In this document: in pieces, positions 35,147 through 44,600 of the stretch
Numbering within the stretch: position 1 is the first letter of the stretch
How the letters are laid out: each line of letters starts with the position of its first letter
Assembly: GCF_021353265.1 (NCBI RefSeq)
Contig: NZ_JAJTWU010000003.1
Location: 682,001 to 746,000, forward strand
Direction of reading: 5' to 3'
DNA: 64,000 bases
From: Pelomonas cellulosilytica
GTDB taxonomy: Bacteria; Pseudomonadota; Gammaproteobacteria; Burkholderiales; Burkholderiaceae_C
Notes under the pieces: model-generated
The model's input: the letters and a program-made list of their open reading frames with translations, nothing else
Databases searched by the model: none
What the model was told of the DNA's origin: nothing
Made by a program: the position numbers and the translations under genes

Positions 35147-35440
35147 ATGAAACACCCAATTCACTCCCCTGAAGACCTGGGCTTGGTCATCCGTGCGGTT
35201 CGTAAGAGCACTGCAGTGCGCCAGGACGACTTGGCCGGTGCTGCGGGCGTGAGCCGCCAGTTCGCCGTCGACGTGGAGAAGGGCAAACCCACGATTCAAC
35301 TGGGGCGCGTGCTTCTGCTGCTACAGGAGCTCGGCATCTCGCTGAGCGTCGACATTCCCGACGAGGCATCGAAGACCCTGTCGATGCTGAAGGCCCGACG
35401 TCAAGCCAAGCGCGAGACGAGCGAGGACTCGGGTGCATGA
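35147..35440 (+). CDS. hipB: HipB-type antitoxin/repressor
   Basis: 97 residues from the ATG at 35147; the ATG at 35123 lies inside the operator dyad and would add eight residues, so it is less likely. XRE-type HTH (LGLVIRAVRKSTAVRQDDLA, GVSRQFAVDVEKGKPTIQLG, RVLLLLQELGISLSVDI), typical of HipB with its conserved LxxxRK and EKGKP signatures. The tail (about 75-97) is charged and should be flexible. Stop overlaps the hipA start by 4 bases. Expected to repress through the dyads at 35071-35145. Confidence 0.93.
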   Translation: MKHPIHSPEDLGLVIRAVRKSTAVRQDDLAGAAGVSRQFAVDVEKGKPTIQLGRVLLLLQELGISLSVDIPDEASKTLSMLKARRQAKRETSEDSGA

Positions 35441-36765
35441 GGGGTCTGAACGTCTTCATCGACCGCCGTCTCGTCGGCACGCTGCACGAAGGCGACGACC
35501 TCTGGCGATTCGAGTACGACAAGCAGTGGGCCGCGGCGCTCGATAGTTTCGACCTGGCGCCTGACTTGCCGCGTGCCCAGGGTGAGCACGTGGACGGCGG
35601 CACCCGCCGCCCCGTCCAGTGGTACTTCGACAACCTGCTGCCTGAAGAATTGCTGCGTCAGGCCATCTCCAAGGAGGCCGGCATCAAGGGCGAGGACGCC
35701 TTTGCGCTGCTGGAATACCTGGGCGCCGAATCGGCCGGCTCGCTCACCCTGCTGCCGCCTGGGCAGATGCCATCGGAAGCCAGGGCATTGCGCGAACTGT
35801 CAGACGAGTCCTTGAGCAAGCGTATTCGGGCCTTGCCCAGGCAGACGCTGACGAAGGGCGCGCCCAAGCGCATGTCCCTGGCCGGTGCCCAGCACAAGCT
35901 GCTCGTGGTCAGCCGGGACGGCAAGCTCTTTGAGCCCGAAGGAGCGACGCCGTCCACGCACATCCTCAAGCCTAGCCATCCGGACAGTGACGGCTACCCG
36001 GCCTCGGTGCTTAATGAGTTCGTGACGATGCGCTTGGCCGAAGCAGCCGGCTTACCCGTTCCGCATGTGGAGATGCGCTACGTCCCCGACCCGGTCTATA
36101 TCGTGGACCGTTTCGACCGACGCATTGCAGCCAGGGGCATGGCCGCGGGTGGAGGCCCTGATCGCGACGTCGAGCGCCTACACATCATCGACGCCTGTCA
36201 ACTCCTGGGCCGGGCCCGCACCTTCAAGCACAGCGGTGCCTCCTTGCAGGCACTGCGCGACATCATCGAACGCACGACGAACAAACTGCACTCCCGCCTG
36301 CAACTGTTCCGCTGGCTTGCCTTTAATGTCCTCATCGCCAACGACGACTGCCACCTCAAGAACCTGTCCTTCTTCGTGGCCGCCGACGGCATCCAGTTGT
36401 CGCCGCACTACGACCTCCTGGCAACCGGTGCCTATTACACAGGGACACTGGCCGATGACCGATCTATTTGGCCCGATGTGCCGATGGCCTTTGAGTTACC
36501 GGGGGCGCGCTTGTTTGGCGAGGTCACCCGACTCGTCGTATTGCGAACTGGCGATGAACTGGGCGTGCCGGCCGCCGCGGCACAGCGCATCTTGAATGAG
36601 GTGCTGCAGCGTGTGCCCGCAGCATTCAAGCGCGAGGTAGCTGACTTGGAAAAGCGGCATGCAGCGCTCGCACCTGCGGCCCAAATCAACCGTGGCCTGG
36701 AGGACCGCTTCATGCGTGTGCTGGACCGCATCGTCCTCCATGACATGCAGCAGCGCCTGGTTTGA
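35437..36765 (+). CDS. hipA: HipA-family toxin kinase, complete
   Basis: 442 residues, full length for the family. N-subdomain 1 (about 1-105, with RRPVQWYFDNLLPEE and LLEYLGAESAGSLTL), then the kinase: G-loop-like KRMSLAGAQHKLLV, STHILKPSHPD (ATP Lys), NEFVTMRLAEAAGLPVP, VDRFDR, the catalytic loop ANDDCHLKNLSFF and metal-binding LSPHYDLL. All key residues appear present, so it should be an active Ser/Thr kinase. Target is unknown (GltX in E. coli). Overlaps hipB by 4 bases. Confidence 0.95.
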   Translation: MRGLNVFIDRRLVGTLHEGDDLWRFEYDKQWAAALDSFDLAPDLPRAQGEHVDGGTRRPVQWYFDNLLPEELLRQAISKEAGIKGEDAFALLEYLGAESAGSLTLLPPGQMPSEARALRELSDESLSKRIRALPRQTLTKGAPKRMSLAGAQHKLLVVSRDGKLFEPEGATPSTHILKPSHPDSDGYPASVLNEFVTMRLAEAAGLPVPHVEMRYVPDPVYIVDRFDRRIAARGMAAGGGPDRDVERLHIIDACQLLGRARTFKHSGASLQALRDIIERTTNKLHSRLQLFRWLAFNVLIANDDCHLKNLSFFVAADGIQLSPHYDLLATGAYYTGTLADDRSIWPDVPMAFELPGARLFGEVTRLVVLRTGDELGVPAAAAQRILNEVLQRVPAAFKREVADLEKRHAALAPAAQINRGLEDRFMRVLDRIVLHDMQQRLV

Positions 36766-36820
36766 ACTCACATCCACACCTCAGCTGTCAGAGTGAGAGT
36801 GCAGCTTTAGAACGATCGCG

Positions 36821-36886
36821 GTAGAGACACCCATTGCTGAGTGCCCCCGCACAGATCCGTACGGGCCCGATTCGGGCATACGGCTC
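36821..36886 (-). ncRNA. Group II intron 3' end (domain V/VI) remnant
   Basis: Minus strand 36854-36886 folds as domain V: GAGCCGTATG and CGTACGGATC pair around a CCCGAATCGGG tip, the classical 34-nt hairpin of bacterial group II introns. It is followed by a GTGCGGGGGCACT stretch and the usual ending CTCTAC near 36821. It lies directly downstream of the truncated intron ORF. Domains I-IV are missing. Confidence 0.75.
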
Positions 36887-37216
36887 CTACCTTGGGTGGT
36901 TGACGGCAAAGCGCTGTGATGGCCATGGGTGAAGGCCTCGGGGGAGCGGAAGCCACGCGGCAGCGATCCGTGTCATCCGGGCCCACGTGATGTGGTCCTT
37001 CTGGCTGCGCCGCCGAAGCGTGCGCCGCCATAAGTTGGTGACGTGGTATCGGAACGCACTGAGCGCCCGACTGTTCGTCGGGACCGCGTGATACGCGAAG
37101 AAGCCGGCCACCACCGCTTTCAGCCACCTACCTTGTTCAGGGATGGGTTTGTGCACGTGGCGACGCAGCTCCGCCTTGATCTCCTGGAGCTTCGCCCGCA
37201 TGCGGTCACGTCGTGT
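36887..37216 (-). pseudogene. C-terminus of a group II intron reverse transcriptase/maturase
   Basis: Minus-strand frame reads RAKLQEIKAELRRHVHKPIP, EQGRWLKAVVAGFFAYHAVP, TNSRALSAFRYHVTNLWRRT and LRRRSQKDHITWARM, then LPLPRGLHPWPSQRFAV and stop. This is the X/thumb end of bacterial group II intron proteins (family HAVPTNxxALxxFR, LRRRSQ, HPWPSxRF). The palm with the YADD site is absent; homology stops near 37216, exactly where a 14-base tandem duplication (37203-37230) begins. Truncated and non-functional. Confidence 0.85.
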
Positions 37217-37230
37217 CGGTCACGTCGTGT
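37203..37230. repeat. 14-base tandem duplication at the intron-fragment break
   Basis: CGGTCACGTCGTGT occurs twice in a row (37203-37216, 37217-37230). It coincides with the upstream limit of maturase homology, so it may be a scar of the deletion or insertion that cut the intron. Confidence 0.6.
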
Positions 37231-37457
37231 CTTGCGCTGGAGCAAGAATGCCCCGCGCCGCCACACCTCAGCCGCGCCCCGCCATCAACAATCCGGCAGC
37301 CGCACACCCTTAAAAAGGACTTGTCTGTGGACTCAAAAGTCCTGGCTATCAGCGGGCCGCTGCGGACGACCTTGGAAGATCGGAGGCCGGAAAATCGTTG
37401 TGCGACGACGACTTACGAACCACCTTGGATTTCCCTGAAGTCCTCAGAATGATGCAG
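37231..37457. other. Non-coding stretch before tRNA-Gly
   Basis: 227 bases with no ORF of protein-like composition and no recognisable element. Confidence 0.4.
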
Positions 37458-37531
37458 TGGAGCGGGTGAAGGGAATCGAACCCTCGTATGAAGCTTGGGA
37501 AGCTGCCGTTCTACCATTGAACTACACCCGC
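37458..37531 (-). tRNA. tRNA-Gly (anticodon CCC)
   Basis: 74 nt with encoded CCA (37458-37460). Acceptor GCGGGTG/CACCCGC, D-arm GTTC...GAAC, anticodon CCC (37497-37499) in loop TTCCCAA, T-arm with TTCGATT. The anticodon stem GCAGC/GCTTC has one C-U mismatch (positions 28/42). Closely matches E. coli glyU in the D and T arms. Its 3' end faces the accessory island at 32.7-37.4 kb. Confidence 0.96.
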
Positions 37532-37667
37532 ATCGGGACGGAGTTTACGTGATCGCCGGCTGGTAACGGCCTTGTAAAAGCAACGCGGGGATCGAAACGC
37601 CACGGGCCTTTCGCGTGGAAGGCGGCCCTAGCATCGCGGCCGTTCCCACTTTCATCCCTCGAACAAT

Positions 37668-38072
37668 ATGAACTCCCCCGTCCGGCGCGCGATTGCGTCA
37701 CTCGTCACTGCGTCACTCGTGTTCAGCGGCATGGCGCAGGCTGCGCCGACGGCGCTCATCAGCACCGAGCAGGCCGCTGCGGCGCAGCAGCCGGCCGAAC
37801 GCAGCGAGGCCCACGCCCGCCTGCACGCCGCACTGGACCGCGCAGACTTGGCCGCGATGCTGCAGGCCCGCGGCGTGTCGACCGACGAGATGCGCGCGCG
37901 TGTCGACGCGCTGACCGATGCCGAGGCCCAGCAGCTCGCCCAGCAGATCGACCAGGCGCCCGTCGGCGCCAGCGATGTGGTCGGCATCCTCTTCACGATC
38001 TTCATCATCCTGCTGGTGACCGACATCCTGGGCCTGACCAAGGTCTTCCCGTTCACACGCTCGGTGCGTTGA
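37668..38072 (+). CDS. PA2779-family membrane-anchored protein
   Basis: 134 residues. An N-terminal signal sequence (ASLVTASLVFSGMAQA) is followed by a helical, Ala/Gln-rich region (about 30-100: ALDRADLAAMLQARGVSTDE, MRARVDALTDAEAQQLAQQI) and a C-terminal membrane segment (VVGILFTIFIILLVTDILGL). This matches the small PA2779-type proteins that are found next to a PA2778-type cysteine peptidase; that partner follows here with a 4-base overlap (TTGA). Function unproven. Probably sits in the inner membrane with its helical part in the periplasm. Confidence 0.85.
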   Translation: MNSPVRRAIASLVTASLVFSGMAQAAPTALISTEQAAAAQQPAERSEAHARLHAALDRADLAAMLQARGVSTDEMRARVDALTDAEAQQLAQQIDQAPVGASDVVGILFTIFIILLVTDILGLTKVFPFTRSVR

Positions 38073-39019
38073 TTCCTCGTGCCACCGCGGCGCTGGCCGC
38101 CTTGCTGCTGAGCGGCTGCGCGAGCTTCTTCACGCCGCCGCAGACGGCCGCTCTGCTGGCGCGGCCGCCGCAGGACCTGCCCGAGCAGATCGAGCGCCGC
38201 GGAGTGCCCTTCTTCCCGCAGACGAGGGACCACTGCGGCCCGGCGGCGCTGGCCACCGCGCTGGCGGATGCGGGCCTGCCGGCAGACACCGAGCGCCTGG
38301 CCGAGGCGATCTTCCTGCCCGCCCGGGGCGGCAGCCTGCAGCTCGAGATGCTGGCCGGCGCGCGCCGCCAGGGTGGCGTCGCCACCCGACTGCCACCGCA
38401 GCTGCAGGCGCTGCTGCGCGAAGTCGCGGCCGGCCACGCGGTGGTCGTGCTGCAGAACCTCGGCCTGGACTTCCTGCCGCGCTGGCATTACGCCGTCGTC
38501 GTGGGCTACGACATCGGCCGGCGCGAGCTGGTGCTGCGCAGTGGCACCACCGAGCGCGAGCTGCTGCCGCTGCGCACCTTCGAATACACCTGGGCCCGCG
38601 CGGGCCGCTGGGCCATGGCGGTGCTGCAGCCGGACCGTCTCCCCGCCACGGCCACCGAAGCCGACGCGCAGGACGCCGCCCTCGGCTTCGAGCGCTCTGC
38701 GCCACCGGCCCAGGCCGCGCTGGCCTACCGCACGCTGCTCGCGCGCTGGCCCGGCAACCTGCTGGCCGGTATCGGCCTGGGCAATGCGTTGAACACGGCC
38801 GGCGATGCGGCCGGCGCCCGGGCGGCCTTCGAGGCCGTGGCTGAACGCCACGACAGCGCGGTGGCCTGGATCAACCTTGCTCGCCTGCGGCTGGACGCAG
38901 GCGACCGAGCAGGCGCGCGCGCCGCGGCGGAGCGCGCGATCCGGCGCGCCGACGCCGCCGAGCCACGCTGGCGCGATGCCGCTCATGCGGCGCTGGCATC
39001 GACGGCAACAGGCCCGTAG
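38069..39019 (+). CDS. PA2778-family C39-like cysteine peptidase lipoprotein with TPR tail
   Basis: 316 residues; TTG start at 38069 overlaps the previous stop (a GTG 12 bases later is an alternative). Lipobox LLSGC near residue 17. Peptidase domain (about 40-190): VPFFPQTRDHCGPAALATAL with the catalytic Cys, RWHYAVVVGYD with the His, and LRSGTTERE. Residues 205-316 are TPR-like repeats (AALAYRTLLARWPGNLLAGI, AVAWINLARLRLDAGDRAGA). C39 domains cleave double-glycine leaders or act as pseudo-enzymes; here the partner is the overlapping PA2779-type gene. No substrate gene is visible. Confidence 0.88.
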   Translation: MIPRATAALAALLLSGCASFFTPPQTAALLARPPQDLPEQIERRGVPFFPQTRDHCGPAALATALADAGLPADTERLAEAIFLPARGGSLQLEMLAGARRQGGVATRLPPQLQALLREVAAGHAVVVLQNLGLDFLPRWHYAVVVGYDIGRRELVLRSGTTERELLPLRTFEYTWARAGRWAMAVLQPDRLPATATEADAQDAALGFERSAPPAQAALAYRTLLARWPGNLLAGIGLGNALNTAGDAAGARAAFEAVAERHDSAVAWINLARLRLDAGDRAGARAAAERAIRRADAAEPRWRDAAHAALASTATGP

Positions 39020-39074
39020 GGGCCAAGCCCACCCGCGCGGCGGCCCCGCAAAGCCGGCGGCTAAAGTCGCGCGC

Positions 39075-41639
39075 ATGACCGCCGCTGCAGTACCCCTCCG
39101 CCCGCCCGCCACGCTGTCGATTGCCTGGCGCCAGCTGCTCAGGGACTGGCGGGCCGGCGAGCTGCGCCTGTTGATGCTGGCCGTGGCACTGGCCGTGGCC
39201 GCGCTGTGCGCTGTGGCCTTCCTGTCAGACCGGCTGGACCAGGGCCTGCGCCGCGACGCGGCCCAGCTGCTCGGTGGCGACGCCGTCGTGGCCAGCGACC
39301 AGCCGACGCCGCAAGCCCTACTGGACCTGGCCGCTGGCCTGAAGCTCACGACGGTACGCAGCGCCAGCTTCCCGAGCATGGCGCGCGCAGCAGACGCCCA
39401 GGGCGGCAACAGCCGGTTGGCGGCCGTGAAGGCGGTCGGCCCGGGTTACCCGCTGCGCGGACGCATCGCGCTTCGCGATGCCCTGCCCGGCCGCGGCGGT
39501 GCCCCGGCGCCGGGCGAGGTATGGGTGGACCCGGCCGTGGCCGACGCGCTGGGCCTGAAGCTGGGCGACCCGCTGCTGCTGGGGGACAGCCAGCTGACGC
39601 TGGCTGCCATGATCGAGACCGAGCCGGACCGCGGCGCCGGCTTTCTGAACTTTGCGCCGCGCGTCATGCTCGCCGAGCGCGATCTGGCCGCCACGCGACT
39701 GGTGCAGCCGGCCAGCCGCATCACCTATCGCCTGGCGCTCGTGCCGGGGCCGGGCGCCGCGCCGGACGCGGTGCGCCGCTTCGTCACCGACGCCGAAAAA
39801 CTCATCGAGGCCCAGAAACTGCGCGGTCTGCGGCTGGAGTCGCTGGAATCGGGCCGCCCCGAGATGCGCCAAACGCTGGACCGCGCGGCCCGCTTCCTGC
39901 GGCTGGTGGCGATGCTGTCGGCGCTGCTGGCGGCCGTGGCCGTCGCACTCGCCGCGCGCGACTTCGCGGCCCGGCACCTGGACGCGTGCGCGATGCTGCG
40001 CGTGCTGGGCCAGCCACAACGTCGCATCGCCTGGGCCTACGGCCTGGAGTTCCTGCTGGCCGGCCTGGCCGCCAGCGCGGTCGGCGTGCTGGCGGGCCTC
40101 GCGCTGCACCAGGTGTTCGTCGTGCTGCTGGCCGGCCTCGTCGACGTGGCACTGCCGGCGCCCAGCATCTGGCCGGCGCTGCTGGGGCTGGGGCTGGGGC
40201 TGTCGCTGCTGATGGGCTTCGGCCTGCCGCCGGTGCTGCAGCTGGCCGCCGTGCCGCCATTGCGCGTCATGCGCCGCGACCTGGGCGCACCCAAGGCCGG
40301 CTCGCTGCTGGTGCTGGCGGCCGGCATCACGGGCCTGGCGGCAATCCTTGTCGTGCTGGCGGGCGACATGGCGCTGGGCGCCATCGCGGCGGCCGGCTTT
40401 GCGGGCGCGGTGCTGCTGTTCGCGCTGCTGGCGTTTGCGGCAGTCAAGCTGTTGCGTCGCGTGGTGCCGGCCGGCGGCAGCGGCGGCGGCGTGCCGCGCT
40501 GGCTCGTGCTGGCCACCCGGCAGGTGGCGGCGCGACCGGCCTTTGCCGTCATGCAGGTGGCGTCGCTCGCCGTGGGGCTGCTGGCACTGGCGCTGCTGGT
40601 GCTGCTGCGTACCGACCTCATCGACAGCTGGCGCCGCGCCACGCCGGCCTCGGCGCCGGACCGCTTCGTCATCAATATCCAGCCCGACCAGGCGGAGGCC
40701 TTCCGTCAGACGCTGGCTGCCGCCGGCGTCAAGCAGTACGACTGGTACCCGATGATCCGCGGCCGGCTGAGCGGCATCAACGGCGAGGCGGTGCAGGGCA
40801 AGCGCTTCGCCGAGGACCGCGCGCAGCGCCTGGCAGAACGGGAGTTCAACCTGAGCCACACCGACGCGCTGCCGGCCCACAACGAGCTCGTCGCCGGCCG
40901 CTGGGGCGGTGCCGCGCCGGGCGAGCTGGGCCTGAGCGTGGAGGAAGGCCTGGCCAAGACGCTGGGCCTGAAGCTCGGCGACCAGCTGGGGTTCGACATC
41001 GCGGGCCAGCCGGTGCAGGGCCGCATCACCAGCCTGCGCAAGGTGGACTGGTCGTCGATGCGGGTGAACTTCTTCGTGCTGTTCGAGGCGGCCGCGCTGC
41101 CCGACCTGCCCGCCACGCAGATCGCCGCGTTCCGCCTGCCGGCGGGCGCGACGCTGGACCGCACGCTGGCGCGGCAATTCCCGAACCTGACCGTCATCGA
41201 CGTGTCGGCCCAGCTCAACCAGGTGCAGGGTGTGCTGGACCAGGTCATCCAGGCCGTGCAGTTCCTGTTCGGCTTCACACTGGCGACCGGCGTCGTCGTG
41301 CTGCTGGCCGCCGTGGGCAGCACACGCGAGGCGCGCACGCGCGAGTTCGCGCTGATGCGGGCGCTGGGCGCACCGTCGTCGCTGCTGGCCCAGGTGCAGC
41401 GCGTCGAGCTGCTGGGCGTGGGGGCGCTGGCCGGCTTCCTGGCCGGTGGCGTGGCGCTGCTGCTGGCCGCGCTGCTCGCGCGCTTCGTGTTCGAGTTCGA
41501 ATGGCAGATCAAGCCGTGGGTGCCGCTGGCGACCGCGGGCTGTGGCGCCCTGCTGGCCTGGAGCGCCGGCTGGTGGAGCCTGCGCGGCGTGCTGCAGCGG
41601 CCGGTCGTGCAGACGCTGCGCGAGGCCCAGGCCGAATGA
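39075..41639 (+). CDS. FtsX/YbbP-type ABC transporter permease
   Basis: 854 residues from the ATG at 39075. One span near 25-45, a large MacB-like periplasmic domain (about 48-265), an FtsX block (about 275-390), further spans (about 405-470), a second periplasmic domain (about 525-705) and the last FtsX block (about 715-845). This ten-helix, two-extracellular-domain layout is that of YbbP, partner of the ATPase YbbA in lipid or lipoprotein export. No ATPase gene is adjacent, which is unusual. The stop overlaps the MASE1 kinase start (ATGA). Confidence 0.9.
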   Translation: MTAAAVPLRPPATLSIAWRQLLRDWRAGELRLLMLAVALAVAALCAVAFLSDRLDQGLRRDAAQLLGGDAVVASDQPTPQALLDLAAGLKLTTVRSASFPSMARAADAQGGNSRLAAVKAVGPGYPLRGRIALRDALPGRGGAPAPGEVWVDPAVADALGLKLGDPLLLGDSQLTLAAMIETEPDRGAGFLNFAPRVMLAERDLAATRLVQPASRITYRLALVPGPGAAPDAVRRFVTDAEKLIEAQKLRGLRLESLESGRPEMRQTLDRAARFLRLVAMLSALLAAVAVALAARDFAARHLDACAMLRVLGQPQRRIAWAYGLEFLLAGLAASAVGVLAGLALHQVFVVLLAGLVDVALPAPSIWPALLGLGLGLSLLMGFGLPPVLQLAAVPPLRVMRRDLGAPKAGSLLVLAAGITGLAAILVVLAGDMALGAIAAAGFAGAVLLFALLAFAAVKLLRRVVPAGGSGGGVPRWLVLATRQVAARPAFAVMQVASLAVGLLALALLVLLRTDLIDSWRRATPASAPDRFVINIQPDQAEAFRQTLAAAGVKQYDWYPMIRGRLSGINGEAVQGKRFAEDRAQRLAEREFNLSHTDALPAHNELVAGRWGGAAPGELGLSVEEGLAKTLGLKLGDQLGFDIAGQPVQGRITSLRKVDWSSMRVNFFVLFEAAALPDLPATQIAAFRLPAGATLDRTLARQFPNLTVIDVSAQLNQVQGVLDQVIQAVQFLFGFTLATGVVVLLAAVGSTREARTREFALMRALGAPSSLLAQVQRVELLGVGALAGFLAGGVALLLAALLARFVFEFEWQIKPWVPLATAGCGALLAWSAGWWSLRGVLQRPVVQTLREAQAE

Positions 41640-44600
41640 CGCGTCCCGCCCCGCCCGCAGCCGGTAGCTACCTGCTGCTGTCCGTCGGCATTGCGCTCGT
41701 CTACTACCTGCTGGGCCGCCTGGGCCTGCTGGTGGTGCTGCCGCCCTACGAGCTGGCGCCACTCTATCCCGCGGCCGGCTGGGGCCTGGCCGTACTGGTG
41801 GTCGGCGGGCTGCGCTACATGCCCGCTGTGGCGCTGGGCAGCTTTCTGGTGCAGGCGACGACGCTCGGCGCGTTCAGCGCCCATCCGTTGTCGCTGGGGC
41901 TGGCCATTGGCGTCGGGGCGGCCGCGCAGGCGGCGGCCGGCGCCTGGCTGATGCGGCGCTGGTGCGGCCAGCCACTGGTGCTGGCGTCGCCACGCGAGGT
42001 GGGCGGCTACCTGGCCGCAGCCACGCTCGCCGGCCTCGTGAGCCCCAGCTGTGCAACGCTGGCCCTGCGAGCGGCGGACGCGATCGCCACGCCACAGCTG
42101 GGGCAGGTGTGGTCGGTGTGGTGGATCGGCGACCTGATGGGGGTGCTCATCGCCACGCCGATCACGCTGGCTCTGATCGGTCGACCGCGCTCGGCCTGGG
42201 CGCCGCGGCGCTTCAGTGTGGGCCTGCCGATGCTGCTGACGACGCTGCTCGTCGCGCTGGGTGTGGCGGCAACGATGGACTGGGACCGCCAGCGCAACCG
42301 TGCCGACTTCACCCGCGTGGCGACCACGGCGGCACAGGACCTGGCGGCCCAGCTTCGCGAGCCGCTGCTGACGCTGGAGGGGTTGCACGGCCTGCTGAAA
42401 ATCAAGCCGCGGCCGACGCGGGAGGAGTTCGCGCGCGCCACGAGCGGGCTGATGGACGAGGACAGCCCGTTGATCGCGCTCGGGCTGGCGCTGCGCGTGC
42501 CGCGCGAGCAGGTCCCCGCCTTCAACGCAGCCGCCGCGGCGGACCACTTCCCCGGGGGCTACCAGGTGCGCGACCGGCGCCGCGCCGGCGACCACCGCAC
42601 GTCGGCGGATGAGGACGTCGTCGCGATCCGGCTCATCGAGCCGCTGTCGCGCAACGCCGGGGCCCTGGGCGTCAATGTGCGCAGCGTCAGCGGCGCGCGC
42701 GAGGCGCTGGAACGCGCGGTGGCGGGCGGCCGCCCTGCCGCTTCGGCCGGCTTTGAGCTGTCCCAGGACAAGGAAGGCGCCGTCGGCGTGGTGGTCTACC
42801 AGCCGGTCTTCCGCGACCAGGAGCTCGACAGCTTCGCGTTCGCGACGCTGCGGCCGGATGTGCTGATGTCGCGCCTGTCGACCACCTGGCCGGAGCACCT
42901 GGGCGCCTGCCTGGTAGACCTGGACCCGCATGCCACCTTCCCGCGGCTGGCCGGGCGGCGCGGCTGCGAGGCTGTCCAGCGTGCCGACGACGCGATGCTG
43001 CCGCTCGTGAAGCTGCCGCTGACCTTCGGCGGCCGGCATTGGGAGGTGCGGGTCTACGACCTGCCCGGCACACCGCTGCCCCCCGGGCGCAGCTGGTCCT
43101 TTGCGCTCGTGGGCCTGCTGTCCACCGCCATGGTGGGCGCGTTGCTGCTACTGATGTCGGGCCGCACGCAGCATGTCGAGGCCATCGTGAGCGAACGCAC
43201 CGCGGCGCTGGAGCGGGAGATCGCCAGCCGCGCGGTAGGCGAGCAGGCGCTGCGTCAGAGCGAGCAGCGCTTCCGCAGCATCTTCGAGACAGCACCGATC
43301 GGCATCGCGTTCACGGACCTCAGCGGCGGCTTCAAGGAAGTGAACACGTATTTCTGCAACCTGCTCGGCTATTCGCCCGATGCACTCATGAGTCGCCGCG
43401 CCACCGACGTGACGCACCCCGATGAGCGGGAGGAAGGCATCCGCATGGCACGCCGGCTGATGCGCGGCGAGCTGCCGTTCTACCGCCAGGTCAGGCGCTA
43501 CATACGGGCCGACGGCAGCACCGTGCATGCGCGAGTGCTGGTCAGCCTGCTGCGCGGCGATGACGGCCGGCCTTTACGGCTCGTTGGCGTCGTGGAGGAC
43601 ATCACCGACCAGCTTCGCATCGAGGAGCTGGACCGCGCGCGCGAGGCGGCCGAGGCCGCCAACCAGGCAAAGAACGAGTTCCTGTCGCGGATGAGCCACG
43701 AGCTGCGCACGCCGATGAACGCCATCCTCGGCTTCGCACAGCTGATGCAGATGGACCCGGCCGAGTCGTTGCCACCCGCCCAGCGCAACCGTGTTCAGCA
43801 GATCGTGCAGGCGGGTTGGCACCTGCTGGAGATGATCAACGACACGCTGGACCTGTCGCGCATCGAGTCGGGCTCGCTGCGCCTGGACCTGGCGGCGCTG
43901 GAGCTGGCACCGCTGCTGTCGCGCGCGCTGGCCCTCGTGCAGCACAGCGCCTCGGAGCAAGGCCTGTCCATCCAGCAACGGCTGGAGCCGGCGGCCCAGC
44001 GCGTGCTGGGCGACCCGACACGCGTCACGCAGGTGCTGACCAACCTGCTGAGCAACGCCATCAAGTACAACCGGCCCGGCGGCCGCATCGACATCGAGGC
44101 CCGCAGTCCGGAGGCGGGCTGGGTGGAGGTCACCGTGCGCGACACCGGCCTGGGCCTGTCAGAGGAACAACGCGCCGCGCTCTTCCAGCCCTTCAATCGG
44201 CTGGGCCGCGAGAGCGGCGGCCTGCCCGGCACGGGCATCGGCCTCGTCATCAGCCTGCGCCTGGCCCAGATGATGGGCGGCAGCCTGCGCGCCGAAGCCG
44301 TGGACGGCCCCGGCGCCTGCTTCGTGCTGCGGCTGCCGGCCGCCGACGCAGCACCCCGCGGCGCTGCGGCCTCGGACCTCGGAGAACCGGTCCGGCCGGC
44401 GGGCAACGGCCATCAGCGGCTGCTGTACGTGGAGGACAACCCGCTCAACGCCGAGGTCATGCGCGGCATCCTCGAGCAGCGGCCCGGACTGGCGCTGGAC
44501 GTGGCGCCTACCGTGGAAGAAGGACTGAAGGTCGTCCGCGAGCGTCGGCCGGCACTGTTGTTGCTGGACTGGGAGCTGCCGGATGGCGACGGCCTGATGC

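Noticed and set aside
36821-37216. Functional group II intron
   Set aside because: Only domain V/VI and the maturase C-terminus remain; palm domain and 5' domains are absent.
33132-37457. Prophage or integrative conjugative element
   Set aside because: No integrase, relaxase, phage structural or transfer gene is present; only isolated accessory genes and relics.
39206-41635. In-frame extension upstream of the MASE1 kinase
   Set aside because: Out-of-frame translation of the permease gene; the ATGA overlap at 41636 marks the true start.
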